Source: Hyperoodon ampullatus | Taxonomy: Eukaryota; Chordata; Mammalia; Artiodactyla; Ziphiidae | Reading direction: 5' to 3' | Assembly: GCA_949752795.1 (NCBI GenBank) | Contig: CATKHW010000359.1 | Location: 248,001 to 312,000 of the forward strand | Length of the DNA stretch: 64,000 bases | Shown: positions 11,113 through 24,470 of the stretch, piece by piece | Position numbering within the stretch: position 1 is the stretch's first letter | How the letters are laid out: every line of letters starts with the position of its first letter | The notes under the pieces: generated by a model | What the model was told of the DNA's origin: nothing | The model's database searches: none | Seen by the model: only the letters and a program-made list of their open reading frames with translations | Translations under genes and position numbers: made by a program

Positions 11113-11600
11113 GTTGACCGGGGACATGGAGCATTTTGATGTCCAAGGCATGGAGCACTGTGATGACAAGACCGTGGAGCATTGTGATGAGAAGACCATG
11201 GATAATTGTGATGAGGAGCATCATGGAACACTGTAAAGACAAGTGGTATGGAGCCTTGTGATGACAGGGGTCATGGAGCATTGTTATGACAGTGGTCATG
11301 GAGCATTGTGATGACAATGGTCATGGAGCATTTTGATGACAAGGGCATGGAGCATTGTGATGAGAAGACCATGGACAATTGTGATTACGAGTGTCATGGA
11401 GCACTGTAATGACAAGCAGTATGGAGCATTGTGATGACAGGGGTCATGGAGCATTGTGATGACTGGGGACATAGAGCATTGTGATGACCAGGGCATGGAG
11501 CATTGTGATGGCAAGACCGTGGAGCACTGTGATGAGAAGACCATGGATAATTGTGATAACGAACATCATGGAGCACTGTAATGACAAGGGGCATGGAGCA
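11113..11600 (+). repeat. ~171-bp higher-order repeat block 1
   Basis: The marker GACCATGGATAATTG (or GACAATTG) recurs at about 11,196, 11,367 and 11,539, spacing 171-172 bp. Each period holds seven 24/25-bp units in a fixed order: GGGGACATGG, CCAGGGCATGG, CAAGACCGTGG, GAGAAGACCATGG, then ACGAGCGTCATGG and so on. This is the second level of organisation, above the basic unit and below the multi-kb duplication. Confidence 0.8.
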
Positions 11601-14270
11601 TTGTGATGACAGGTGTCATGGAGCATTGTGATGACAGGGGTCATGGATCATTGAGATGACAAGGGTCACGGAGCATTCTGATGACAAACTTGTGGAGTAT
11701 TGTGATGACAATGGCATGAAGCATTGTGATGAAAAGGGCATGGATCATTGTGATGAAAAAGGCATGGAGACTTGTCATGACAGGGTTCAATGAGCATACT
11801 GATGACAAGTGTCAGGGAGCATTGTGATGACAAGTGTATTGAGTATTGTGATGACAAAGGTCATGGAGCATTGTGATGAGAAGTCCATGGATAATTGTGA
11901 TGACCAGCGTCATGGGCGTTGTGATGACAAGTGTTATGGAACATTGTGATCACAAGGGTTTGGAGCATTGTGATGAGAGAGGTCATGGAGAATTTTGATT
12001 TCATTGTGATGACAATAGCATGAAGCATTATGATGATGGGCATGGTGCATTGTGATGACAGGGTTCATGGAGCATTGAGATGCAAAGAGGCATGGATCAT
12101 TGTAATAACAAGGGTCTTGGAGCATTGTGATGACAAGGGCATGGAGTATTGTAATGAGAAGGCCATGGAGCATTCTGATGACATGCGTCAGGGAGCTTTG
12201 TGATGACATGGGCATGGAGCATTGTGATTACAGGGGTCTTGGAGCATTGTGATGACAAGGGTCATGGAGTCTTGTGATGACAATGCCGTAGAACATTGTG
12301 ATGGCAGGGGTCATGGAGCATTGTTATGACAGGTGTAATGGAGCATTGTGATGACAAGGGCATGGAGCATTGGTCTGAAAAGTTTCATGGATTATTGTGA
12401 TGAGAGTGAGCATGGAGCATTGTGATGACAAGGGCACGGAACACAGTGATACATGTGTCATGGAGGATTGCAATGACAAGGGCATGGAGCATTGTGATGA
12501 CAAGCGTCATGGAGCTTTGTGATGACAACGGCATGGAGCAATGTGATGAGAGGTTTCATGGAGCTTTGTGATGACAATGGCATGGAGCATTGTGATTCCA
12601 TGGGTCATGGAGCTTTGTGATGACATAGGCCATGGAGCATTTTGATGACAAGGGCGTGGTGCATTGTGATGAGAAGGGCAGGGAGAATTGTGATGACAGG
12701 GTCATGGAGCAATTGGATAAAAAGTGTCATGGAACATTTTGATGACAGTGTTTATGGAACATTGTGATGTTAGGGGTCATGGAGCATTGTGATGAAAAGG
12801 GTCATGGAGCATTGTGATGACAGGGGTTATGGAACATTGTGATGTCAGGGGTCATGGAGCATTGTGATGATAAGAGCATGTAGCATTGTTGTGACAAGTG
12901 TCATGGAACATTGGGATGACAGGGTGGAGGGAGTATTGTGTTGACTAGTGATGGAACATTGTGATATCAGTGGTGAGAGAGCATTTTGATGAGAGGTGCA
13001 TGGAGCATTGTGATGACAAAGCTGTGGAGCATTGTGATGAGAAACTCAGGGCACATTGTGATGACATGGGTCATGGAACATTGTGATGACAAACGCATGG
13101 AGCATTGTGATGACAAGGTTTATGGAGCATTGTGATGACAACGATGTGGAGCATTGTGATGACAAGCGCATGGCACATTTGATGCCCTGTGTCATGGAGT
13201 AATGTGCTGACAAAGGCATGGAGCATTGTGATGACAAGGGTCACCGAGCATTGTGATGAAATGTTCATGGAGTGTTGTGGTCACAAAGGTCACAGAGCCT
13301 TGTGATGACGAGGTCATGGACCATTGTGATGACAAAGGTCATGAAGCATTGTGATGACTGGAGTCACGGAGCATTGTGATGACAGGGGTCATAGAGCATT
13401 GTGATGAAAGGGCATGGAGCATTGTGATGACAGGGTCATGGAGCATTTTTCTGACAAGTTTCAGGGATTATTGTGATGACAGTGGGCATGGCGCATTGTG
13501 ATGACAAGGGCATGGAGCATTGTGATGAGAAGGTCATGGAGTATTGTGAAGAAGGGTGTCAGGGAGCATTGTGATGACATATGTCATGGTCTATTGCAAT
13601 GACAATGGAATGTAGCATTGTGATGCCAAGTGTCATGGAGGATTGTGATGACAAAGGTAATGGAGCATTTTGATGACAAGGGCTTGGAGCATTGTGATGA
13701 CAAGGGTCATGGAGCATTGTGATAACAAGGGCCATTGAGAATTTTGATGACATGTTCATGAAGCATTGTGATGACAATCACATGGAGCTTGCTATGACAG
13801 GGGTCATGAAGCATTGCAATGACAAGTGCATAGAGAATTGTGATGACAAAACATGTAACACTGTGAGGAGAAGTATCATGGAGCATAGTGATGCCAAGAA
13901 CGTGGAGAATTGTGATGACAGGGGACATGGAGCATTGTGATGACCAGGGCATGGAGCATTGTGATGGCAAGACCGTGGAGCACTGTGATGAGAAGACCAT
14001 GGATAATTGTGATGACGAGCGTCATGGAGCACTGTGATGACAAGGGGTATAGAGCATTGTGATGACAGTGGTCATGGAGCATTGTGATGACCGGGGACAT
14101 GGAGCATTGTGATGACTGGGGACATGGAGCATTGTGATGACCAGGGCATGGAGCCTTGTGATGGCAAGGTCGTGGAGCACTGTGATGAGAAGATCATGGA
14201 TAATTGTGATGACGAGGGTCATGGAGCACTGTAATGACAAGGGGTATAGAGCATTGTGATGACAGTGGTC
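11113..14270 (+). repeat. Left copy of a ~3.17-kb tandem duplication within the minisatellite
   Basis: Variant units appear in the same order here and in the next 3.1 kb, at an offset of 3,170-3,171 bp from about 11,113 to 12,760 and 3,121 bp after about 12,830. The step of 50 bp equals two 25-bp units, present here at about 12,790-12,840 and absent from the right copy. Shared rare features include the ATTTGATGCCCTGTG / ATTTGATGCCATGTG unit (13,178 and 16,299) and TTGTGTTGACTAGTG near 12,938 and 16,059. Confidence 0.85.
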
Positions 14271-14760
14271 ATGGAGCATTGTGATGACCGGGGACATGGA
14301 GCATTGTGATGCCCAAGGCATGGAGCACTGTGATGACAAGACCGTGGAGCATTGTGATGAGAAGACCATGGATAATTGTGATGAGGAGCGTCATGGAGAA
14401 CTGTAATGACAAGTGGTATGGAGCCTTGTGATGACAGGGGTCATGGAGCATTGTTATGACAGTGGTCATGGAGCATTGTGATGACAAGGGTCATGGAGCA
14501 TTTTGATGACAAGGGCGTGGAGCATTGTGATGAGAAGACCATGGACAATTGTGATTACGAGTGTCATGGAGCACTGTAATGACAAGCGGTATGGAGCATT
14601 GTGATGACAGGGGTCATGGAGCATTGTGTTGACTGGGGACATGGAGCACTGTGATGACCAGGGCATGGAGCATTGTGATGGGAAGACCGTGGAGCACTGT
14701 GATGAGAAGACCATGGATAATTGTGATAACGAACATCATGGAGCACTGTAATGACAAGGG
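13920..14760 (+). repeat. ~171-bp higher-order repeat block 2
   Basis: The same marker recurs at about 13,996, 14,194, 14,365, 14,538 and 14,710. Four of the periods are 171-173 bp, or 198 bp where one extra unit is present (the doubled GGGGACATGG unit at 14,093-14,128). The first periods belong to the end of the left 3.17-kb copy and the rest to the start of the right copy, so this block spans the duplication junction. Confidence 0.8.
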
Positions 14761-17390
14761 GCATGGAGCATTGTGATGACAGGTGTCATGGAGCATTGTG
14801 ATGACAGGGCCCATGGATCATTGAGATGAAAAGTGTCACGGAGCATTCTGATGACAAGCTTGTGGAGTATTGTGATGACAATGGCATGGAGCATTGTGAT
14901 GAAAAGGGCATGGATCATTGTGATGAAAAAGGCATGGAGACTTGTCATGACAGGGTTCAATGAGCATACTGATGACAAGTATCAGGGAGCATTGTGATGA
15001 CAAGTGTATTGAGAATTGTGATGACAAAGGTCATGGAGCATTGTGATGAGAAGTCCATGGATAATTGTGATGACCAGCGTCATGGGGCGTTGTGATGACA
15101 AGTGTTATGGAACATTGTGATCACAAGGGTTTGGAGCATTGTGATGAGAGAGGTCATGGAGAATTTTGATTTCATTGTGATGACAATAGCATGAAGCATT
15201 ATGATGATGGGCATGGTGCATTGTGATGACAGGGTTCATGGAGCATTGAGATGCAAAGAGGCATGGATCATTGTAATAACAAGGGTCTTGGAGCATTGTG
15301 ATGACAAGAGCATGGAGTATTGTGATGTGAAGGCCATGGAGCATTCTGATGACATGCGTCAGGGAGCTTTGTGATGACATGGGCATGGAGCATTGTGATT
15401 ACAGGGGTCTTGGAGCATTGTGATGACAAGGGCCATGGAGTCTTGTGATGACAAGGCCGTAGAAAATTGTGATGGCAGGGGTCATGGAGCATTGTTATGA
15501 CAGGTGTAATGGAGCATTGTGATGACAAGGGCATGGAGCATTGGTCTGAAAAGTTTCATGGATTATTGTGATGAGAGTGAGCATGGAGCATTGTGATGAC
15601 AAGGGCACGGAACACAGTGATACATGTGTCATGGAGGATTGCAATGACAAGGGCATGGAGCATTGTGATGACAAGCGTCATGGAGCTTTGTGATGACAAT
15701 GGCATGGAGCAATGTGATGAGAGGTTTCATGGAGCTTTGTGATGACAATGGCATGGAGCATTGTGATTCCAAGGGTCATGGAGCTTTGTGATGACATAGG
15801 CCATGGAGCATTTTGATGACAAGAGCGTGGTGCATTGTGATGAGAAGGGCAGGGAGCATTGTGATGACAGGGTTATGGAGCAATTGGATGAAAAGGGTCA
15901 TGGAACATTTTGATGACAGTGTTTATGGAACATTGTGATGTTAGGGGTCATGGAGCATTGTGATGAAAAGGGTCATGGAGCATTGTGATGATAAGAGCAT
16001 GTAGCATTGTTGTGACAAGGGTCATGGAACATTGGGATGACAGGGTGGAGGGAGTATTGTGTTGACTAGTGGTGGAACACTGTGATATCAGTGGTGAGAG
16101 AGCATTTTGATGAGAGGTGCATGGAGCATTGTGATGACAAGGCTGTGGAGCATTGTGATGAGAAACGCAGGGCACATTGTGATGACATGGGTCATGGATC
16201 ATTGTGCTGACAAACGCATGGAGCATTGTGATGACAAGTTTTGTGGAGCATTGTGATGACAGCGATGTGGAGCATTGTGATGACAAGCGCATGGCACATT
16301 TGATGCCATGTGTCATGGAGTAATGTGCTGACAAAGGCATGGAGCATTGTGATGACAAGGGTCACCGAGCATTGTGATGAAATGTTCATGGAGTGTTGTG
16401 GTCACCAAGGTCACAGAGTCTTGTGATGACGAGGGCATGGACCATTGTGATGACAAAGGTCATGAAGCATTGTGATAACTGGAGTCACAGAGCATTGTGA
16501 TGACAGGGGTCATAGAGCATTGTGATGAAAGGGCATGGAGCCTTGTGATGACAGGGTCATGGAGCATTTTTCTGACAAGTTTCATGGATTATTGTGATGA
16601 CAGTGGGCATGGCGCATTGTGATGACAAGGGCATGGAGCATTGTGATGAGAAGGTCATGGAGTATTGTGAAGAAGGGTGTCAGGGAGCATTGTGATGACA
16701 TATGTCATGGTCTATTGCAATGACAATGGAATGTAGCATTGTGATGCCAAGTGTCATGGAGGATTGTGATGACAAAGGTAATGGAGCATTTTGATGACAA
16801 GGGCTTGGAGCATTGTGATGACAAGGGTCATGGCGCATTGTAATAACAAGGGCCATTGAGAATTTTGATGACATGTTCATGAAGCATTGTGATGACAATC
16901 ACATGGAGCTTGCTATGACAGGGGTCATGGAGCATTACGATGACAAGTGCATAGAGAATTGTTATGACAAAACATGTAACACTGTGATGAGAAGTATCAT
17001 GGAGCATAGTGATGCCAAGAACGTGGAGAATTGTGATGACAGGGGACATGGAGCATTGTGATGACCAGGGCATGGAGCATTGTGATGGCAAGACCGTGGA
17101 GCATTGTGATGAGAAGACCATGGATAATTGTGATGACGAGCGTCATGGAGCACTGTAATGACAAGGGGTATGGAGCATTGTGATGACAGGGGTCATGGAG
17201 CATTGTGATGACTGGGGACATGGAGCATCGTGATGACCAAGGCATGGAGCATTGTGATGGCAAGACTGTGGAGCATTGTGATGAGAAGACCATGGATAAT
17301 TGTGATGACGAGCGTCATGGAACACTGTAATGACAAGGGGTATGGAGCATTGTGATGACAGGGGTCATGGAGCCTTCTGAAGACAATGAT
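14271..17390 (+). repeat. Right copy of the ~3.17-kb tandem duplication
   Basis: This is the partner of the block to its left, with the same series of variant units and only scattered substitutions. It starts at the GACCGGGGACATGG unit (about 14,283) that matches 11,113. It ends in a region of about 171-bp sub-repeats where the exact boundary cannot be fixed, because neighbouring sub-repeats also match. Confidence 0.82.
17040..17390 (+). repeat. ~171-bp higher-order repeat block 3
   Basis: Two periods are marked by GACCATGGATAATTG at about 17,118 and 17,289, 171 bp apart, with the same seven-unit order as the other blocks. After it the minisatellite returns to less ordered unit variants. A lone relative of the marker appears again at about 24,041. 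Confidence 0.75.
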
Positions 17391-20300
17391 CATGGAGCAT
17401 TCTGATGACAAGCTTGTGGAGTATTGTGATGACAATGACCTGGATCGTTGTGATGAAAAGGGCATGGAGCATTCTGATGAAAAAGGAATGGAGCCTTTTC
17501 ATGACTGTGTTCAAGGAGTATTCTGACGACAAGTGTCAGGGAGCATTGTGATGACAAGTGTATTGAGAATTGTGATGACAAAGGTCATGGAGCATTGTGA
17601 CGACAAGTGCATGGAGTATTGTCATGACAGTCATCATGGAGTGTTGTGATGACAAGTGTTATGGAACATTGTGATCACAAGGGGTTGGAGCATTGTGATG
17701 ACAGAGGTCATGGACCATTTTGATTTCAAGGAGCATGGAGCATTGTGATGACAAGGGCATGGAGCAATGTGATCCCAAGGTTCATGGAGGATTGTGATGA
17801 AAATGGTAATGGAGTATTGTGATGACAAGCTCATGGAGCATTGTGATGACAAGGTCATGTAGGATTTTGATGACACAGGCATGGAGAATTGTGATGATAA
17901 GGGTCATGGAGCACTGTGATGATAAGCGTCATGGAGCATTGTGATTACAGGGGTCATGGAGCATTGGGATGACAAGGGCATGGATCATTGTGATGACAAG
18001 TGTCATGGAGCATTGGGCTGAAAATGTTCATGGAGCATTGTGATGACAAGGGAATGGAGCATTGTGATGACAAGAGTCCCGGATCATTGTGTTGTCAGGG
18101 GTCATGGAGTGTTGTGATGACAGTGGTCATGGAGGATTGTGATGATATGGGTCATGGAGCATTGTGATGAGAAGGTCATGAAGCATTGGGCTGAAAATGT
18201 TCATGGAGTATTGTGATGACAGGGGTCATGGAGCATTGTAATGAGAAGGGAATTGAGCACTGTGATGACAAGGTCCTGGAGCATTGTGATGGGAAGTCCA
18301 TGGATCCTTGTGATGACAATTCTCATGGAACATTCTGATGAAAAGGGGCATGGAGCATTGTGATTACAGGGGTCTTGGAGCATTGTGATGAGAAGGCCAT
18401 GGAGCATTCTGATGACATGCGTCATGGAGCTTTGTGCTGACAAGGGCATGGAGTATTGTGATGAAAATGGCATGGATCATTGTTATGAAAAAGGCATGGA
18501 GCCTTGTCATGACAGGGTTCAAGGAGCATACTGACGACAAGTGTCACGGAGCATTGTGATGACAAGTGTATTGAGCATTGTGATGACAAAGTTCATGGAG
18601 CATTGTGATGAGAAGACCATGGATAATTGTGATGATGAGCGTCATGGGGTGTTGTGATGATAAGTTTTATGGAACACTGTGATCACAAGGTTTCGGAGCA
18701 TTGTGATGACAGAGGTCATGGAGCATTTTGATTTCATTGTGATGACAATAGCCTGAAGCATTATGGTGATGGGCATGGTGCATTGTGATGACAGGGTTCA
18801 TGGAGCATTGAGATGAAAAGGGGCATGGAGCATTGTGATTACAGGGGTCTTGGAGCATTGTGATGACAAGGGCAAGGAGCATTGTGATGAGAAGGCCATG
18901 GAGCATTCTGATGACATGCGTCATTGAGCTTTGTGATGACAAGGGCATGGAGCATTGTGATTACAGGGGTCTTGGAGCATTGTGATGACAAGGGTCATGG
19001 AGCCTTGTGATGACAATGGTGTGGAACATTGTGATGGCAGTGGTCATGGAGCATTGTTATGACAGGGGTAATGGAGCATTGTGATGAGAAGGGCATGGAG
19101 CATTGGTCTGAAAAGTTTCATGGATTATTGCGATGAGAGTGGGCATGGAGCATTGTGATGACAAGGTCACGGAACACTGTGATCCATGGGTCATGGAGGA
19201 TTGTAATGACAAGGGCATGGAGCATTGTGATGAGAAGGGCATCGAACATTGTTTTGACAAGCGTCATGGAGCTTTGTGATGACAAGGGCATGGAACAATG
19301 TGATGAGAGGGTTCATGGAACACTGTGATTCCAAGGGTTATGGAGCTTTGTGATGACAAAAGTCATGGAGCATTTTGATGTCAAGGGCGTGGTGCATTGT
19401 GATGAGAAGGGCAGGGAGCATTTTGATGACAGGGTCATGCAGCAATTTGATGAAAAGTGTAATGGAACATTTTGATGACAGGGGTTATAGAACATTGTGA
19501 TGTCAGGGGTCATGGAGCTTTGGGATGAAAAGGGTCATGGAGCATTTTGATGACAGGGGTTATGGAACATTGTGATGTCAGGGGTCATGGAACATTGTGA
19601 TGATAAGGGGATGTAGCATTGTGATGACAGGGGTCATGCAACATTGTGATTACAGGGGTGAGGGAGTATTGTGATGACTAGTGATGGAACATTGTGATAT
19701 CTCTGTTGAGAGAGCATTTTGATGAGAAGTGCATGGAGCATTGTGATTACAAGGTTTATGGAGCATTACGATGACAAGGTTGTGGACCGTTGTGATGAAA
19801 ATCACGTGGCACATTGTGATGACAAGGGTCATGGAGCATTGTTCTGACAAAGGCATGGAGCATTGTGATGACAAGGGTCACGGAGTATTGTGATGAAAAG
19901 TTCATGGAGTATTGTGGTTACAAAGGTCACAGAGCCTTGTGATGATGTGGGCATGGAACACTGTGATGACAAATGTTATGAAGCATTGTGATGACTGGAG
20001 TCACAGAGCATTGTGATGACAGGGGTCATGGAGCATTGTGATGACAAGGGCATGGAGCATTGTGATGACAGGGGCATGGAGCATTGGTCTGACAAGTTTA
20101 ATAGATTATTGTGATGACAGTGGGCATGGGGCATTGTGATGACAAGGGCATGGGGCATTGTGATGAGAAGGTCATGGAGTATTGTGAAGACAAGTGTCAG
20201 GGAGCATTGTGATGACATATGTCATGGTCCATTGCGATGACAATGGCATGGAGCATTGTGATGCCAAATGTAATGGAGGATTGTGATGACAAATATAATG

Positions 20301-23300
20301 GAGCATTGTGATGACTAGGGCTTGGAGCATTATGATGACAAGTGCCATTGAAAATTTTCATGACAAGGTCGTGAAGCATTGTGATGACAAGGTGCTGGAG
20401 CATTGTGATGAGAAAACCATGGAGCCTTGTGAGACAAGTCTCATGGAGCATACTGATGAAAAGGGGCATGGAGCATTGTGATTAGAGTGTCTTGGAAAAT
20501 TGTGATGACAAGGGCATGGAGCATTGTGATGAGAAGGACAAGGAGCAGTCTGATGACATGCGTCATTGAGCTTTGTGATGACAAGGGCATGGAGCATTGT
20601 AATTACAGGTGTCTTGGAGCATTGTGATGAAAAAGGCATGGATCATTGTGATGAAAAAGGCATGGAGCCTTGTCATGACAGAGTTCAAGGAGCATACAGA
20701 GAACAAGTGTCTGGGAGCATTTTGATGACAAGTGTATTGAGCACTGTGATGACAAAGGTCATGGAGCATTGTGATGAGAAGACCATAGATAATTGTGATG
20801 ACGAGCATCATGGGGCATTGTGATGACAGGTGTTATGGAATATTGTGATCACAAGGGTTTGGAGCAGTGTTATGACAGAGGTCATGGAGAATTTTGATTT
20901 CATTGTGATGACAATAGCCTGAAGCATTATGATGATGGTCATGGTGCATTGTGATGACAGGGTTCATGGATCATTGAGATAAAAAGGGACATGGAGCATT
21001 GTGATTACAGGGGTCTTGGAGCATTGTGATGAGAAGGGTCATGGAGCCTTGTGATGACAAGGCCATGGAACATCTTGATGGCAGGGGTCATGGAGCATTG
21101 TTATCACAGGGGTAATGGAGCATTGTGATGGCAAGGGCATGGAGCATTGTGATGACATGCATCATGGAGCTTTGTGATGACAAGGCCATGTAGCACTGTG
21201 ATTACAGGGGTCTTGGAGCATTGTGATGACAAGGGTCATGGAGCCATGTGATGACAAGGCCGTGGAACGTTGTGATGGCAGGGGTCATGGAGCATTGTTA
21301 TGACAGGGGTAATGGAGCATTGTGATGACAAGGGCATGGAACATTTGTCTGAAAAGTTTCATGGATTATTGTGATGAGAGTGGGCATGGAGCATTGTGAT
21401 GAAAAGGGCATGGAACACAGTGATACATGGGTCATGGAGGATTGTAATGACAAGGGCATGGAGCATTGTGCTGAGAAAGGCATAGAGCATTGTGATGACA
21501 AGGGTCAAAGAGCATTGTGATGAAAAGTTCATGAAGCATTGTGGTTAAAAAGGTCACAGAGACTGTTGATGACAAGGGCATGGACCATTGTGATGACAAA
21601 GGTCATGAAGCCTTGTGATGACTGGAGTCACGGAGCATTGTGATGACAGGGGTCATGGAGCATTGTGATAACAAGGGCATGGGGCATTGTGATGACAAGG
21701 GCATGGAGCATTGGTCTAATAAGTTTCATGGCTTATTGCGATGACAGTTGGAATGGCGCATTGTGATGACAAGGGCATGGAGCATTGTGATGACCAGGTC
21801 ATTCATTATTGTGAAGACAGGTGTCAGGGAGCATTGTGATGACATATGTAATGGCCCATTGTGATGACAATGCCATGGAGCATTGTGATGCCAAGTGTCA
21901 TGGAGGATTCTGATGACAAAGGTAATGGAGCATTGTGATGACAATGGCTTGGAGCATTGTGCTGACAAGTGCATGGAAAATTGTGATGACAAGGGACATG
22001 GAGCATTCTGATGACAAGCTTGTGGAGTATTTTGATGACAATGGCATGGAGCATTGGGATGAAAACGGCATGGTGCATTTTGATGAAAAAGGCATGGAGC
22101 CTTTTTGTGACAGGGTTCAAGGAGCATTCTGATGACAAGTGTCAGGGAGCATTGTGATGACAAGTGTATCGAGAATTGTGATGACAAAGGTCATGGAGCA
22201 TTGTGATGAAAAGGGCATGGAGTATTGTGATGACAGGCATCATGGAGCATTGTGATGACAAGTGTTATGGAACATTGTGATCACAAGGGTTTGGAGCATT
22301 GTGATGACAGAGGTCATGGATCATTTTGATTTCAAGGAGCATGGAGCATTGTGATGACAAGGGCATGGAGCAATGTGATCCCAAGGTTCATGGAGGATTG
22401 TGATGGCAATGGTAATGGAGTATTGTGATGACAAGTGCATAGAACATTGTAATGACAAGTCATGTAGCATTTTGCTGACAAAGGCATGGAGCATTGTGAT
22501 GACAGGTGTCATGGAGCACTGTGATGACAAGCGTCACGGAGCATTGTGATTACAGGGGTCATGGAGCATTGGGATGACAAGGGCATGCATCATTGTGATG
22601 ACAAGTGTCATGGAGCATTGGGCTGAAAATGTTCATGGAGTATTGTGATGACAGGGGTCATGGAGCATTGTGATTACTAGGGAATGGAACATTGTGATGA
22701 CAAGAGTCCCGGATCATTGTGTTGTCAGGTGATATTGAGCGTTGTGATGACTGTGGTCATGGAGCATTGTGATGATATTGGTCATGGAGCATTGTGATGA
22801 GAAGGTCATGGAGCATTGGGCTGAAAATGTTCATGGAGTATTGTGATGACAGGGGTCATGGAGCATTGTGATGATAAGGGAATGGAGCATTTTGATGACA
22901 ATGTCCTGGAGCATTGTGATGAGAAGACCATGGAGCCTTGTGATGACAAGTCTCATGGAGCATTCTGATGAAAAGGGGCATGGACCATTGTGATTACAGG
23001 GATCTTGGAGCATTGTGATGACAAGGGCATGGAGCATTGTGATGAGAAGGCCATTGAGCATTCTGATGACATGCATCATGGAGCTTTGTGATGACAAGGA
23101 CATGGAGCATTGTGATTAAAGGGGTCTTGGCGCATTGTGATGAAAATGGCATGGATAATTGTGATGAAAAAGGCATGGAGCCTTGTCATGAAAGGGTTCA
23201 GGGAGCATACTGATGGCAAGAGTCAGGGAGAATTGTGATGACATGTGTATTGCGCATTGTGATGACAAATGTCATGGGGCATTGTGATGAGAAGTCCATG

Positions 23301-24470
23301 GATAATTGTGATGAGTAGCGTCATGGGGTATTGTGATGACAAGTGTTATGGAACATTGTGATCACAAGGGTTTGGAGCATTGTGATGACAGAGGTCATGG
23401 AGCATTTTGATTTCATTGTGCTGACAAGAGCATGAAGCATTATGATGATGGGCATGGTGCATTGTGATGACAGGGTTCATGGAGCATTGTGATGAAAGGT
23501 GGCATGGAGCTTTGGTCTGACAAGTTTCATGGATTATTTTGATGACAGTGGGCATGGCACATTGTGATGACAAGGGCATGGAGCATTGTGATGACAAGGT
23601 CATGGAGTATTGTGAAGACAGGTGTCAGGGAGCATTGTGATGACATATGTCATGTTCCATTGTGATGACAATAGCACGGAGCATTGTGATGCCAAGTGTC
23701 ATGGAGGATTGTTGTGACAAAGGTAAAGGAGCATTGTGATGATAAGCGCATGGAGCATTGAGATGACAAGGGCCATTGATAATTTTAATGTCCATGTCCT
23801 GAAACATTGTGATGACAAGCGCATGGAGCTTCCTATGACAGGGGTCATGGAGCATTGCGATGACAAGTGCATGGAGTATTGTTATGACAAGAGCATATAA
23901 CATTGTGATGAGAAGTGCCATGGAGCATTGTGATGACAAGGACGTGGAGAATTGTGAGGACAAGGGACATTGAGCTTTGAGATGACCAGGGCATGGAGCA
24001 TTGTGATGGCAAAACCGTGGAGCATTGTGATGAGAAGACCATGGGTAATTGTGATGACGAGCATCATGGAGCACTGTAATGACAAGGGGCATGAAGCATT
24101 GTGATGATAGGTGTCAGGGAGCATTGTGATGACAAGGGCATGGAGCATTGTGATGACAAGGTAACGGAACATTGTGATGAAAAGTGCCATTGAGAATTTA
24201 GATGATAAAGTCGTGAAGCATTGTGATGACAAACACTTGGAGCTTGCTATGACAGGGGTCATGGAACATTGCAATGACAAGTGCATGGAGAATTGTGATG
24301 AAACGAGCATGTAACTTTGTGAAGAGAAGTGTCATGTAGCATTGTGATGACAAGTACGTGGAGAATTGTTATGACAAGGGACATGGAGCATTGTGATAAC
24401 CAGGGAATGGAGCATTGTGATGACAGGGGTCATGGAGCATTATTATGACAAGGGCCATGGTGCATTCTGA

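Larger units (their letters stand above)
9336..24470 (+). repeat. 15.1-kb minisatellite of 24/25-bp units
   Basis: About 600 head-to-tail units share the core ATGGAGCATTGTGATGACA followed by AGGGC (24 bp) or GGGGTC (25 bp). Common variants include GAGAAG, ACAATGG, CTTTGTG, ATTCTGATG and ATTTTGATG. The orientation is uniform throughout. I do not recognise the family. Frames stay open for tens of codons because 24 is a multiple of three (for example M-E-H-C-D-D-K-G on the plus strand), and 25-bp units break them. The resulting polypeptides are artefacts. The block sits between two truncated satellite monomers in the same orientation. Confidence 0.95.

Noticed and set aside
9336..24470. Many open frames of 60-155 codons on the minus strand and some on the plus strand in the minisatellite, giving His/Pro/Ser/Cys-rich repeat peptides
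   Set aside because: They follow directly from a 24-bp unit that keeps frame and lacks stops in some frames. They shift wherever a 25-bp unit occurs, begin at arbitrary ATGs and overlap one another.
9336..24470. Identification of the minisatellite with a known cetacean heavy or light satellite
   Set aside because: I recall those only by rough unit length and composition, and neither fits a 24/25-bp unit of this moderate GC content well enough to claim.
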